A stretch of 64,000 nt of DNA, from contig CAYOZN010000019.1 in NCBI GenBank assembly GCA_964408455.1, positions 1 through 64,000 of the forward strand. The letters run 5' to 3'. The stretch comes from CAYOZN01 sp964408455. GTDB lineage: Bacteria; Planctomycetota; Phycisphaerae; UBA1845; UTPLA1. Positions 18,373 to 26,393 of this stretch are shown here, in pieces. Position 1 is the stretch's first letter. Every line of letters starts with the position of its first letter. The notes below the pieces were generated by a model. It saw only the letters and a program-made list of their open reading frames with translations, was not told the origin of the DNA and did not search any database. Made by a program: the position numbers and the translations under genes.

Positions 18373-19314
18373 TCAGCTGCTGCCACCATCCAACCGCTCG
18401 GCGATCCTCAGCTTGGCGGAGCGGCTTCGCACGTTCGCGACAATCTCGTCCGCTGCCGGTGTGATCGGCTTTTTGGTGATCAGCCGATACTGACCGGACT
18501 CGGCCCGTGAACGAAGGTCCTGTTTGACCAGTCGGTCCTCCATGCTGTGGAAGCTGATGATGGCCAGGCGGCCACCAGCGCGCAAAACATGCGGCGCTGT
18601 TTCCAGCAGCCGCTCGAGATTCGACGTCTCTTGATTTACCGCCATGCGGAGTGCCTGGAAGGTCCGCGTGGCGGGATGGATCTTCGATCGATGGCTGTCC
18701 GGATTTTCGCCGACGGCGGAGGCCACCAGCCGTGCCAGCAGGATGGTGCTATTGATGCGCCCCTGTCGGCGAACTTCGCAGATCCGCCTAGCAATTCTTC
18801 GGCTGTGTCGTTCCTGGCTCTGAAAGTAAAGTAGATCCGACAGTTCTCCCTCGCCGAGCGTGTTGACGAGATCGGCGGCCGAGGTCTTCAGGCGATCGTC
18901 CAGCCGCATGTCCAGCGGGCCATCCACGTCGAAGCTGAGGCCCTTGGCCGGATCGGCAATCTGGTTGCTGCTGATGCCCAAATCCGCCAGCACGGCGGCC
19001 GCGCCGTGCAGGCCGAGTCCGGCGGCGAGCCCGCCCAGTTCGCCGAAATTGGCCCGCACCAGCCGGAGGCGGTCACTGAATGTGGCCAGGCGCTCGCGCG
19101 CCTGAGCGAGGTTTTTTTCGTCCACATCCAGACCGACAATTCTCAGTTCGGGATGGCTTTCCAGCAGGGCCGTGGCGTGGCCAGCCAGACCGATTGTGCA
19201 GTCGACGACCGTGCCGGGGCGGCCGCCGATGTGCTGGACGATTTCCCGCAGCAGCACCGGGGCATGATCGGGCGAAGGCGACACGGATTGGCTCGCAGGT
19301 GAATGGGCGGTCAA
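18373..19314 (-). CDS. rsmH: 16S rRNA (cytosine-1402-N4)-methyltransferase
   Basis: RsmH (MraW) methylates C1402 of 16S rRNA using S-adenosylmethionine. The N-terminus reads HAPVLLREIVQHI, followed by the SAM loop VVDCTIGLAGHATALLE. Family motifs are DLGISSNQIADPAKGLSFDVDG, PLDMRLD, and TFQALRMAVNQE. The C-terminus has RLAIISFHSMEDRLVK. A length of 313 residues is standard. It starts at TTG (19314), overlapping the upstream gene's stop by four bases (TTGA), which indicates translational coupling. rsmH normally follows mraZ, but here the upstream gene is an unrelated 520-residue protein. Confidence 0.95.
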   Translation of the reverse strand: MTAHSPASQSVSPSPDHAPVLLREIVQHIGGRPGTVVDCTIGLAGHATALLESHPELRIVGLDVDEKNLAQARERLATFSDRLRLVRANFGELGGLAAGLGLHGAAAVLADLGISSNQIADPAKGLSFDVDGPLDMRLDDRLKTSAADLVNTLGEGELSDLLYFQSQERHSRRIARRICEVRRQGRINSTILLARLVASAVGENPDSHRSKIHPATRTFQALRMAVNQETSNLERLLETAPHVLRAGGRLAIISFHSMEDRLVKQDLRSRAESGQYRLITKKPITPAADEIVANVRSRSAKLRIAERLDGGSS

Positions 19315-20873
19315 TCGAACTGCTGCCGCAACGAAGCGGCGAGTTGTCTGAGCTTATCATCGGGAAACAGGCCGAAGAACCACTCGCGCGAATCTGCAAT
19401 TTGATTGTGCTCGAGATCGGCCTTCAGGACTTCCAGCTCCTCGTCCACCGGCATCTTACGAGCGACGAACGGGCTTATCTGGTCGTTGAGATGGCGAATG
19501 CGCCGGAAGACGTCGCGCCGTGCAGGACGATCACCGGCTCGCTCCTCGCGCAGGCGCTGCGATTCGTTGATGGCTGCCTGGCGGGCATGCACCCATTCAC
19601 GCAGGCGCCCATCTGTCTCGTGAAGATCGACGATGCGGTGCGGATTGTAGCGGACATCGCGCCGCAGGCGGCGAAGCCGGGCGAGGTCAACCGGACTGGC
19701 ATCTCGCCTTGGCAGGGGCAGCCGCAATGTCGCGGTGACACAGGCGTAGGACGGCGGCTCGACGCCAAAAAAGCCGCGAATCACGTTATCGGTGATCTGG
19801 TCGTATTTTGCGCCGCCGATGCCGTGGACGAACAAATCGCAAAGAAACAGCCGCGCGAACATGGTCTGGGCGAGAGCCCGGGGACGCAGTTGCCATGGAC
19901 CGAGTGCGCGTCGTAGGGCGGCGGCCGGATCGCGCACAGCATCGGCCTGTTTGAGTTCGCCGATGATCTGACCCGCCGCCTCGATGGCCACTGCGCCATG
20001 CTGCCGCCGTGCAATCAGCCGCGCCCGCGGCCGCTCGTGCTGTAACAGCCAGAAAGGCAATTCGATCTGGTCCGCATTGACCGCGAGATCGGGGATCGGG
20101 TGCTGTGATCCACGAATGCCGCGGTCCTGCCGGTAGCGGGCCAGTGCGTCGTTATAGGCGGGGGCAAACTCGCCCGCGTGCAGGATAATGTGGGCTGCCC
20201 ATGCGGCGGCCGGACCGTCGCTTCCGAAAGAGAACACCTCGCTGATGCGGAAGTACGACAGTGGCTGCGAGCCGATCCACTCGTCGCAGCGGCGCATCGC
20301 ATCGATCCACGCAGCGACGTAGTCGGGCCGCTGCGATGCGGCTGCGTGCCGAAATGCGTCGCAAAAGGCCACGAGGGCAGCGGCGGGTTCTCGCTGCCCG
20401 GATCGGGCGACGTCTTCGAGTGCGCGGAGGACGGATGCGAACTCGGCGCGGTTGAAGTGTTCCCAGGAACTGTCGGGATTAACGCGGGCCGAGACGTGGC
20501 GGATGGCCAGAATGCCGCCCGATTCATCCGGCAGGCTGATCTCGACGCGGCCGGGCACGTCGCTGTCTACCACCAGGAATCCGGCAGCGCCACCGAACTT
20601 CCGCGCGAGCGAGTCGGTGACGATGCCCTTGGCCCAGACGCCGGGATGAAAGAAGTCGGGCTGGTGGCCGGCCAGCATGCACAGCGGAGCATCGGCCTTT
20701 GGGCGCCAGTCGGATGCCCGCCGGCCCGCCAACTCAAAGTCGTACTCGCTGCGCAACTGCCGGTTGTGATGCACTTGCTCGTCGATCTGGTCGATTGGCG
20801 GGTGCATCAGCACATCGCCGTCGCGGGCGGGCGCTGAAAGTGCATCGATGTCTGGGTGCAGAATGGCCACCAT
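19311..20873 (-). CDS. Uncharacterised 520-aa protein coupled to rsmH
   Basis: I do not recognise the family with confidence. The protein is soluble, with no signal peptide or membrane segment. Near residue 45 it has LCMLAGHQPDFFHPGVWAKG followed by FLVVDSDVPG, loosely like the GQQ-x-GLF-GP-x-x-x-x-K and D-x-x-D region of BshC (cysteine-adding enzyme of bacillithiol synthesis); this is a remote resemblance only. The C-terminal third (about residues 390-520) is helical and rich in Arg, Glu and Leu, possibly a coiled coil. It occupies the mraZ position at the head of the dcw cluster and overlaps rsmH by four bases, so the two are almost certainly co-translated. Confidence 0.75.
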   Translation of the reverse strand: MVAILHPDIDALSAPARDGDVLMHPPIDQIDEQVHHNRQLRSEYDFELAGRRASDWRPKADAPLCMLAGHQPDFFHPGVWAKGIVTDSLARKFGGAAGFLVVDSDVPGRVEISLPDESGGILAIRHVSARVNPDSSWEHFNRAEFASVLRALEDVARSGQREPAAALVAFCDAFRHAAASQRPDYVAAWIDAMRRCDEWIGSQPLSYFRISEVFSFGSDGPAAAWAAHIILHAGEFAPAYNDALARYRQDRGIRGSQHPIPDLAVNADQIELPFWLLQHERPRARLIARRQHGAVAIEAAGQIIGELKQADAVRDPAAALRRALGPWQLRPRALAQTMFARLFLCDLFVHGIGGAKYDQITDNVIRGFFGVEPPSYACVTATLRLPLPRRDASPVDLARLRRLRRDVRYNPHRIVDLHETDGRLREWVHARQAAINESQRLREERAGDRPARRDVFRRIRHLNDQISPFVARKMPVDEELEVLKADLEHNQIADSREWFFGLFPDDKLRQLAASLRQQFD

Positions 20874-20938
20874 GTGACGGAAGGATCGAGCGCGGGATGG
20901 CTGCTGCTACGCGTGCGGCAGCACAGAATTCATCCAAT

Positions 20939-21685
20939 TTACCAGCACTTGCCGCAGATGCCGTGGACTTCGTTGCCGCACGTCTCGTCGGCCAGCGACA
21001 GCATTTCGTCCTCAAACACGCTGAGATAGTGCTGCATCCGCGCGTCGGGATCATCGAGCAGGCCGCCGAAGTGCCGATTGGGATCGACATAGACGAGCGG
21101 CACGGCAAGTTCGCGTACGCGCAGGCCATGGTGCCACGCCTGTGCCCAGAACTGCATGGGAAAGGCGTAGCCGGGAATGGTCAAACGCAGTCTCGAAATT
21201 GCCGACACGCGATAGGCCTTGAATCCGCAGAAGGAATCGGTCAGCGGGAGACCGAGCCGCTCGCGCATCAGGGCCGTGATCTGTTCGTTGATGCGCCGGC
21301 GATCGCCGGGGGCGGGCGTGTTGCCGGGCAGCGGCCGCAGATAGCGCGAGCCGGAGATGACGTCCGCGTCGTCCTGTTCGGCCTGCTCGACGAAGTCGGG
21401 GATGAGCCGCGGCTCGTGCTGTTCGTCGCAGTCGATGGTGATGATCCAGTCGTAGCCGTGGACCTGCGCATAGCGAAACGCGTCGATCAGGCTCTGGCCG
21501 TAGCCGCGATTCTCGGGGTGCCGGACGACGCGAACCTGCGGAAACTCCCGCAGGATGGTCGGCGTCTCGTCGGTAGATCCGTCGTCGACGACCAGCACGT
21601 CGTGATCCAGTTGCAGAATCTGCCCGAGGACACCCCGGACATAGCGATCTTCGTTGAATACCGGCAGTGCGACGAGGAATTTCAC
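20939..21685 (-). CDS. Family 2 glycosyltransferase (DPM1/DPG-synthase-like)
   Basis: This cytoplasmic GT-A glycosyltransferase probably moves a sugar from a nucleotide donor onto a polyprenyl phosphate or glycan. Motifs are LVALPVFNEDRYV at the start, VVDDGSTDETP, then ITIDCDEQHEP, which holds the metal-binding acidic cluster, and SGSRYL. There is no C-terminal membrane domain. The C-terminus has five cysteine/histidine-rich residues in CGNEVHGICGKCW, which is odd and could bind a metal. The GTG start at 21685 is chosen because AGGGGAGT lies about seven bases upstream. It ends 65 bases before the 520-aa gene on the same strand. Confidence 0.85.
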   Translation of the reverse strand: MKFLVALPVFNEDRYVRGVLGQILQLDHDVLVVDDGSTDETPTILREFPQVRVVRHPENRGYGQSLIDAFRYAQVHGYDWIITIDCDEQHEPRLIPDFVEQAEQDDADVISGSRYLRPLPGNTPAPGDRRRINEQITALMRERLGLPLTDSFCGFKAYRVSAISRLRLTIPGYAFPMQFWAQAWHHGLRVRELAVPLVYVDPNRHFGGLLDDPDARMQHYLSVFEDEMLSLADETCGNEVHGICGKCW

Positions 21686-21910
21686 TGTCGAACTCCCCTC
21701 TGCATTAAAACCGGCAACACACCGGCTCGGGCGGCCAACCGCACCTTGGGGATGATAAGAGGGCAATATTCTGAGTCAAACCGGGGTGCGAAAAAGGGTT
21801 AAGTGCGTGCGGCCGCCACTTTTGCGAACGAATGGCCGATAAGACGAAAGTCGGTCCGCCGTCGCGCAGGCCGGCTTTGCGTCGCCGCAGGACAGGAGCG
21901 TGTCAGCCAC

Positions 21911-22810
21911 GTGAATCCAGCCCGAAGATCGATTCAGCGACGTACGCCGCGGCGACGGCCCCCCGGGATAGTCCTCTCTGCCGGCCTTTTCCTGCTGTGC
22001 CTCGGCGCACCCTCGGGGTGCGAGGGCGGCCGCATCACGGTGTTCGATCCGGTGCGCTCGTCGCTGGCAGACAGCCTGGTGGTGCATGCGGACGAACTGT
22101 TGCAGGATCATCGCGTTGACAGTGCCCGTTCCGCACTGCGCCGCGCACTTGCGCTCGAACCGAATCACGCCATGGGCAACGCCCTGATGGGTGACATCGC
22201 TGTGGCAGATGGCGACATTGAGGCGGCGGTGGGGTATTACCGGAAGGCCCTGAAGGCCAATCCGAACCACGTCGACTATGCCGTGCGGCTGGGCGACTGC
22301 CTGGGCAAACTGGCCGAGTCGGCCATGAGCCCGCATCGGGAATGGAGCGGGGCCGCCCGCGCCTATGGCTATGCCAAGTCGCTGGACCCCCAGCGGTACG
22401 AGACGCACGTGAAGGAGGCGGCGTGTCTCGGGCGAATCGGAGAATATCGACAGGCCCTGGCGGTGCTCGACGAGGCGCAGCAGCTTGAGCCGGGGCGGGA
22501 GGAGGCGTACCTCGATGCCGCCCGGCTCTGGATGCGGCTGGGTCGCCGCAATCAGGCGCTGGGTACCTGCCGCCGGGCCTTGTCGCACGTGCCGCAAAGC
22601 GTCGCCATCCACAACCTGACGGCGGCAATCCTGGTTAAGACTCCCGGTCAGGAACAGGTCGTACCCCGGCCGGCCGATCGTTTGGCGGCGGCGGACCACC
22701 TGCGCCGATCGCTGGCCATCGACGCCACCCAGCCGCAGATTCAGGCCCTTCTGAGGCGCATCCAGGCCGGCGGTACGCCCCTGGCGTCCGACCATCCCGC
22801 CATGGATTGA
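21911..22810 (+). CDS. TPR-repeat lipoprotein (299 aa)
   Basis: A basic N-terminus is followed by a hydrophobic signal (GIVLSAGLFLLCLGAPSGC) ending in a likely lipid-modified cysteine. The mature part holds four or five tetratricopeptide-like helix pairs: around DSARSALRRALALEPNH, EAAVGYYRKALKANPNH, a central long pair, and QALAVLDEAQQLEPG. It should be a periplasmic scaffold for protein-protein contacts; no partner can be named. The start is probably GTG at 21911, with AGGAG about twelve bases upstream; a longer frame extends upstream but would spoil the signal peptide. It is divergent from the glycosyltransferase gene, leaving about 225 bases for promoters between them. Confidence 0.8.
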   Translation: MNPARRSIQRRTPRRRPPGIVLSAGLFLLCLGAPSGCEGGRITVFDPVRSSLADSLVVHADELLQDHRVDSARSALRRALALEPNHAMGNALMGDIAVADGDIEAAVGYYRKALKANPNHVDYAVRLGDCLGKLAESAMSPHREWSGAARAYGYAKSLDPQRYETHVKEAACLGRIGEYRQALAVLDEAQQLEPGREEAYLDAARLWMRLGRRNQALGTCRRALSHVPQSVAIHNLTAAILVKTPGQEQVVPRPADRLAAADHLRRSLAIDATQPQIQALLRRIQAGGTPLASDHPAMD

Positions 22811-23005
22811 GAGTCTGCGCGAGGCACTGGCCGGCGAGCCTGCCTTCCCTTCCCTTCGGAAACCGGCGGCCGGGCGTGGCGGCAGCACCGCCCACTCGCC
22901 ATCCCGCGCATTCCCGGATCGCATGCCGTTCTGGCCGTGGCCGCGGCCCGGCGAACTTCATATATTTACAGCGACGCTCTACTCAACAGGATCGTCCCGG
23001 ACGAC

Positions 23006-24055
23006 ATGGCAAGGAACGGGCAAAAGAAAACCCCGCGCCGCGGGTTGCACTGGTCTCGCGCCTCTGACGAGCGCCTGCTCGAGATGCGCTTCTGCGATCT
23101 GGGTTTGCAGATCGAGGGCACCTGGCTGGAGGAGCGGATCGACGATGCGTACGAAGAGCTGGAGGAGCGGGGGCTTCGCCGGTTCCGGCCGCATTTCTGG
23201 CTTTCCACCGAGTGGTTTACGCCGGATGGCGTGCCGGGCGTGGCCATTCCGTTTTACCTGGCGCATCCGCGACTGATGGAGCTCGAGCGCCGGAAGATGC
23301 TGGATGTCGAGGGCGGGACGCAGCGGACGTGCATGCGGATCCTCCGCCACGAGCTTGGCCACGCCATCGACAACGCTTACCGGCTTTACCGCAAGGCCCG
23401 CTGGCGGGAACTGTTCGGCAAGGCGTCGCAGCCATATCCCGAAAGCTATCAGCCGCGGCCGAACAGCCGGCGTTTCGTGCTGCACATCGATTACTGGTAC
23501 GCCCAGAGCCATCCATCCGAAGACTTCGCCGAGACGTTCGCGGTCTGGCTGACGCCCAATGCCCAGTGGCGGCGGCGTTACGACGGCTGGCCGGCCCTGC
23601 GCAAGCTGGAGTACGTGGACGAACTGATGCGCGAGATCGCCGACCAGCCGCCGCCGGTGCGGAGCCGGGCCCGCCTGGAGCCGATCCAGTCGCTGAAGGC
23701 GACGCTGGGCGAACACTATCTCGAAAAGCGGATGCGCTACGGTAACGAGTATCCGGACTTCTATGACCGCGACCTGCGGCGCCTGTTTACGGCCTCCCCG
23801 ACCGACCGGCGCAAGCCGTCGGCGGCGCAATTTTTGCGCAAGGTTCGTCCTGAAATCCGCCGGCTGGTTTCTAAGTGGACCGGGGTGTATCCCTACACGA
23901 TTGACCAGGTGATCGGGGACATGATCGACCGATCCCGTGAGCTTCGCCTGCGGGCGGAGTTTCCGCTTGGCCGATTGGAACAGGAGGCGATCGTGCTGCT
24001 CGCGGTGCAGACGATGAACTACGTGCACGCGGGGTACCATCGACTGGCGTTATGA
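23006..24055 (+). CDS. Putative zinc-binding metallopeptidase (349 aa)
   Basis: The protein carries HELGH (His115, Glu116, His119) within CMRILRHELGHAIDNAYRLY, the zinc and catalytic motif of metallopeptidases. About 55 residues later comes HPSEDFAETFAVWLTP, whose acidic residues can supply the third ligand; this arrangement fits the putative zinc-binding metallopeptidase family (Pfam Peptidase_Mx-like). No signal peptide or membrane segment is visible, so it is probably cytoplasmic. The C-terminal 150 residues are charged and helical. I chose the ATG at 23006; the frame is open further upstream. Its stop overlaps the ATG of the next gene (ATGA), so protease and ligase are translationally coupled. 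Confidence 0.8.
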   Translation: MARNGQKKTPRRGLHWSRASDERLLEMRFCDLGLQIEGTWLEERIDDAYEELEERGLRRFRPHFWLSTEWFTPDGVPGVAIPFYLAHPRLMELERRKMLDVEGGTQRTCMRILRHELGHAIDNAYRLYRKARWRELFGKASQPYPESYQPRPNSRRFVLHIDYWYAQSHPSEDFAETFAVWLTPNAQWRRRYDGWPALRKLEYVDELMREIADQPPPVRSRARLEPIQSLKATLGEHYLEKRMRYGNEYPDFYDRDLRRLFTASPTDRRKPSAAQFLRKVRPEIRRLVSKWTGVYPYTIDQVIGDMIDRSRELRLRAEFPLGRLEQEAIVLLAVQTMNYVHAGYHRLAL

Positions 24056-25074
24056 AGCAGCTTCGCATCCTCGCGCTCATGCAGCAGAACTGCGTCCCGC
24101 CGCCGGACGCGGAGAGCGCGAGCGAGAAGGAGATGCAGCCGTGGAAGATGGAATATGACGTGATGATGACACTCGGCGCGATGGGGCACAAGGTGCAGCC
24201 CCTGGGCGTCGAGGACGATCTCAAGCCGCTTCGCGACGCCATCACGCTCTTCAAGCCGGACATTGTCTTCAACATGCTCGAGGAATTCCGCGGGGATGAC
24301 GGCTACGTGCCGTTCGTGCTCGGCTGGCTCGAGCTGGTGCGCCAGCCGTACACCGGGTGCAATCCACGCGGCATGATCCTGGCATCGAGCAAGATGCTCC
24401 AGAAGAAGATCCTGCGGCATCATCGCGTGCTGGCGCCGGACTATGCCGTCTTCCCGCGCGGGCGTTCCATTCGCCGGCCGCCGCGGCTGAAGTTTCCGCT
24501 GATCGTCAAGAGCGCGACCAAGCACGGATCGGTCGGCATCTCGCAGGCATCTGTCGTGCACGACGACGAAAAGCTCCACGAACGCGTGAAGTTCATCTTC
24601 GACCAGGTCGGCAGCGATGCCATGGCCGAGGAGTATATCGACGGCCGCGAATTGTACGTGGGCCTGTTGGGCAACGAGCGGGTGCAGACGTTTCCCATCT
24701 GGGAAATGCACATTGAGAATCTGCCGGACGGCGCGCCGCGGATCGCCACGTCAAAAATCAAGTGGGATTTTCGATATCAGGAGAAAATCGGCGTGCGCAC
24801 CGACGAGGCGACGGACCTCGAGCCGGCGATGGCGCAGAACATCATCCGCACCTGCAAGCGCGCCTATCGCGCCCTGGGCCAGAGCGGGTATGCCCGAATC
24901 GATCTGCGGCTGACGCCGGATGGAAAGCTGTTTCTGATCGAGAGCAATCCGAATCCGCAACTGGCGTATGGGGAGGACTTCGCGGAATCGGCGGAAGTGG
25001 CGGGGCTGAGCTACGAGGCGCTGTTGCAGAAGATCATCAGCATCGGGCTGCGGTATCACGCGGGGTTGGAGTGA
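24052..25074 (+). CDS. Ddl-like ATP-grasp ligase (340 aa)
   Basis: This is an ATP-grasp carboxylate-amine ligase of the D-Ala-D-Ala ligase superfamily. Visible motifs are FNMLEEFRGDDGYVP (N-terminal domain), PLIVKSATKHGSVGISQ (ATP lysine and glycine loop), EEYIDGRELYVGLLG, and FLIESNPNPQLAYGEDF. The last replaces the LEVN-x-x-PG of true Ddl with IESNPNPQ, so the acceptor site probably differs. A canonical ddl is already present at 3751-4719, which argues for another substrate: a different dipeptide, a peptide tag or a D-amino-acid product. It overlaps the metallopeptidase gene by four bases, so ligase and peptidase may make and remove the same bond. Confidence 0.85.
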   Translation: MKQLRILALMQQNCVPPPDAESASEKEMQPWKMEYDVMMTLGAMGHKVQPLGVEDDLKPLRDAITLFKPDIVFNMLEEFRGDDGYVPFVLGWLELVRQPYTGCNPRGMILASSKMLQKKILRHHRVLAPDYAVFPRGRSIRRPPRLKFPLIVKSATKHGSVGISQASVVHDDEKLHERVKFIFDQVGSDAMAEEYIDGRELYVGLLGNERVQTFPIWEMHIENLPDGAPRIATSKIKWDFRYQEKIGVRTDEATDLEPAMAQNIIRTCKRAYRALGQSGYARIDLRLTPDGKLFLIESNPNPQLAYGEDFAESAEVAGLSYEALLQKIISIGLRYHAGLE

Positions 25075-25123
25075 GGGGCGGGGATTGGTGATTTGTGTTT
25101 TGGCGATTTGTCGCCTTTGCTCC

Positions 25124-25149
25124 GGGTGCCACTGCTCTGTGAGCAGTGC
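25124..25149. repeat. Palindromic repeat unit, copy 3
   Basis: GGGTGC followed by CACTGCTC-TGT-GAGCAGTG (core 25130-25148), identical in its core to the copies at 7233-7251 and 7286-7304, 18 kb away. It lies between convergent genes. Confidence 0.8.
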
Positions 25150-25169
25150 CATGCCGCTGCGACCCGCGA

Positions 25170-25190
25170 GCCGGACCGTGTCGGTCCGGC
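25170..25190. repeat. GCCGGACCG hairpin, copy 1
   Basis: GCCGGACCG (25170-25178) and CGGTCCGGC (25182-25190) form a perfect nine-base-pair stem with loop TGT. With four more bases (GCGA) on its left side it is inverted relative to copy 2 at 25285-25305. Confidence 0.8.
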
Positions 25191-25284
25191 GCCTGTTCAA
25201 GGTTGAGCGAAGGCCACTTCGCGCGAGGACTTGGAACGAGTGAAAGGCGACTCACAAATCGACGCCCGCTCTCGTACGAGGGGC

Positions 25285-25305
25285 GCCGGACCGATACGGT
25301 CCGGC
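25285..25305. repeat. GCCGGACCG hairpin, copy 2
   Basis: GCCGGACCG (25285-25293) and CGGTCCGGC (25297-25305) form a nine-base-pair stem with loop ATA. The extended right side, CGGTCCGGCTCGC, is the reverse complement of the extended left side of copy 1, so the pair also bounds a ~95-base segment as an inverted repeat. Confidence 0.8.
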
Positions 25306-25323
25306 TCGCAGTGAGTAAGCTCC

Positions 25324-25629
25324 CTAAGTGTCTTGCCGATCGCGACCAAGGTACGCCCACAGCATGATCAATGCGAAGTAATGCAGCCCACCGGAGTCGA
25401 TGAGGATGAGCACGATGGCCAGCCAGCGGGCCCAGGTGATTTCGTTCAGGCCGAACAACGCCACCGCCGTGAAGAGCGAACCGAACACGGGGATGCCGGA
25501 GACCCATTGATAATTCTCGCGGCTGCGGCCGCGAAGGCGGTGCAGGGGAGACCGCAGGAACGAAAGATAGAAATTCAGGCAGCACAGCGCCCCGCCGAAT
25601 GCCAGCAAGGTGAAATACACCGCCTGCAT
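25324..25629 (-). CDS. Small membrane protein (101 aa)
   Basis: Three hydrophobic segments (about residues 3-22, 47-63 and 68-92) are separated by a basic loop (RSPLHRLRGRSRENYQ), consistent with a three-span inner-membrane protein. I do not recognise a family. It starts at an ATG two bases after the HAD hydrolase stop and is the last gene of a four-gene unit that begins with a D-amino-acid oxidase. Longer frames in other phases over this region are shadows. Confidence 0.75.
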   Translation of the reverse strand: MQAVYFTLLAFGGALCCLNFYLSFLRSPLHRLRGRSRENYQWVSGIPVFGSLFTAVALFGLNEITWARWLAIVLILIDSGGLHYFALIMLWAYLGRDRQDT

Positions 25630-25631
25630 GG

Positions 25632-26393
25632 TCAGCCCGCATCCCGTTGGCTGGGACCCACGTCCCGTTTGATGCCGACCGCCTCCGCCATCTCCGCCAG
25701 TTCTTCCAGCGTCGCCACGATCAGGTCCGGGCGGACATTCTCCTCCGGCTCGCGAGCGGCGGACTTCGGCAGGCCGGTGTCGCGGTTAACCCAGCAGGTT
25801 CTCAGGCCCAGCTTCTTGGCCGGCACGTGATCGTGGTAGAGGCTCTGGGCGACGTGCAGCACGCGATCCTTCGCAACGCCCAGCGTGGCGAGGACGGCGA
25901 GGGCGGTCGTGAAGTGGGCGGGCGCGGGCTTGTAGCTGCCGACATCCTCGGCCGTGATGACGGCGTCGAAGCCGATGCCGAGCCGGGCGGCGGTCCTGGC
26001 GAACGAGGCGCGGTCCACGTTCGAGAGGACGAGCAGCTTGTAGCGCCTTTGCAGCCGCCGAAGTGCCGCGGGCGTGTCATCGAACGGCGGCCAGTCGCCG
26101 ATGGATTCGCCGAGCCGGCGAACTTCGTTGTCGTCGATGCCGACGTTGTAGCGTATTGCGATGGCGCGGTGCACGTCTGCGAGAATCTGCGGGTAAGGCG
26201 CGCCGGGCGTCTTCTGCTGCTGGCGGGGCTCTTCCTCGGCGAAGGCGGCGAGCAGATCGGCGTCGTCGGCATTGACCCCTGCTCGGCGGGCCCACGGCCC
26301 CAGGACCGCGAGGATGCCGATCTCCCAGTTCACCAGCGTGCCGTAGCAGTCAAACGTGAGCGCGTCGAAATCCGCGAGATTGAGTTCATTCAT
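25632..26393 (-). CDS. HAD-family hydrolase, haloacid-dehalogenase type (253 aa)
   Basis: A Rossmann-like HAD hydrolase. Motif I is FDALTFDCYGTLVNW with the nucleophilic Asp; motif II is LLVLSNVDRASF; motif III/IV contains GSYKPAPAHF with the Lys and, further on, RVLHVAQSLYHDHVPAKKLGL with the acidic metal site. The cap region between I and II is alpha-helical, as in type II dehalogenases. The substrate is unknown: a 2-haloacid or a phosphate ester. The ATG at 26393 overlaps the GAF gene stop by four bases; a longer frame upstream lies in that gene. It belongs to the D-amino-acid oxidase unit. Confidence 0.88.
   Translation of the reverse strand: MNELNLADFDALTFDCYGTLVNWEIGILAVLGPWARRAGVNADDADLLAAFAEEEPRQQQKTPGAPYPQILADVHRAIAIRYNVGIDDNEVRRLGESIGDWPPFDDTPAALRRLQRRYKLLVLSNVDRASFARTAARLGIGFDAVITAEDVGSYKPAPAHFTTALAVLATLGVAKDRVLHVAQSLYHDHVPAKKLGLRTCWVNRDTGLPKSAAREPEENVRPDLIVATLEELAEMAEAVGIKRDVGPSQRDAG

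Larger units (their letters stand above)
25075..25323. other. Intergenic region packed with palindromes
   Basis: About 250 bases between convergent genes hold a copy of the CACTGCTC-TGT-GAGCAGTG element and two GCCGGACCG-based hairpins in inverted orientation, each listed separately. I see no gene here. Confidence 0.7.
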
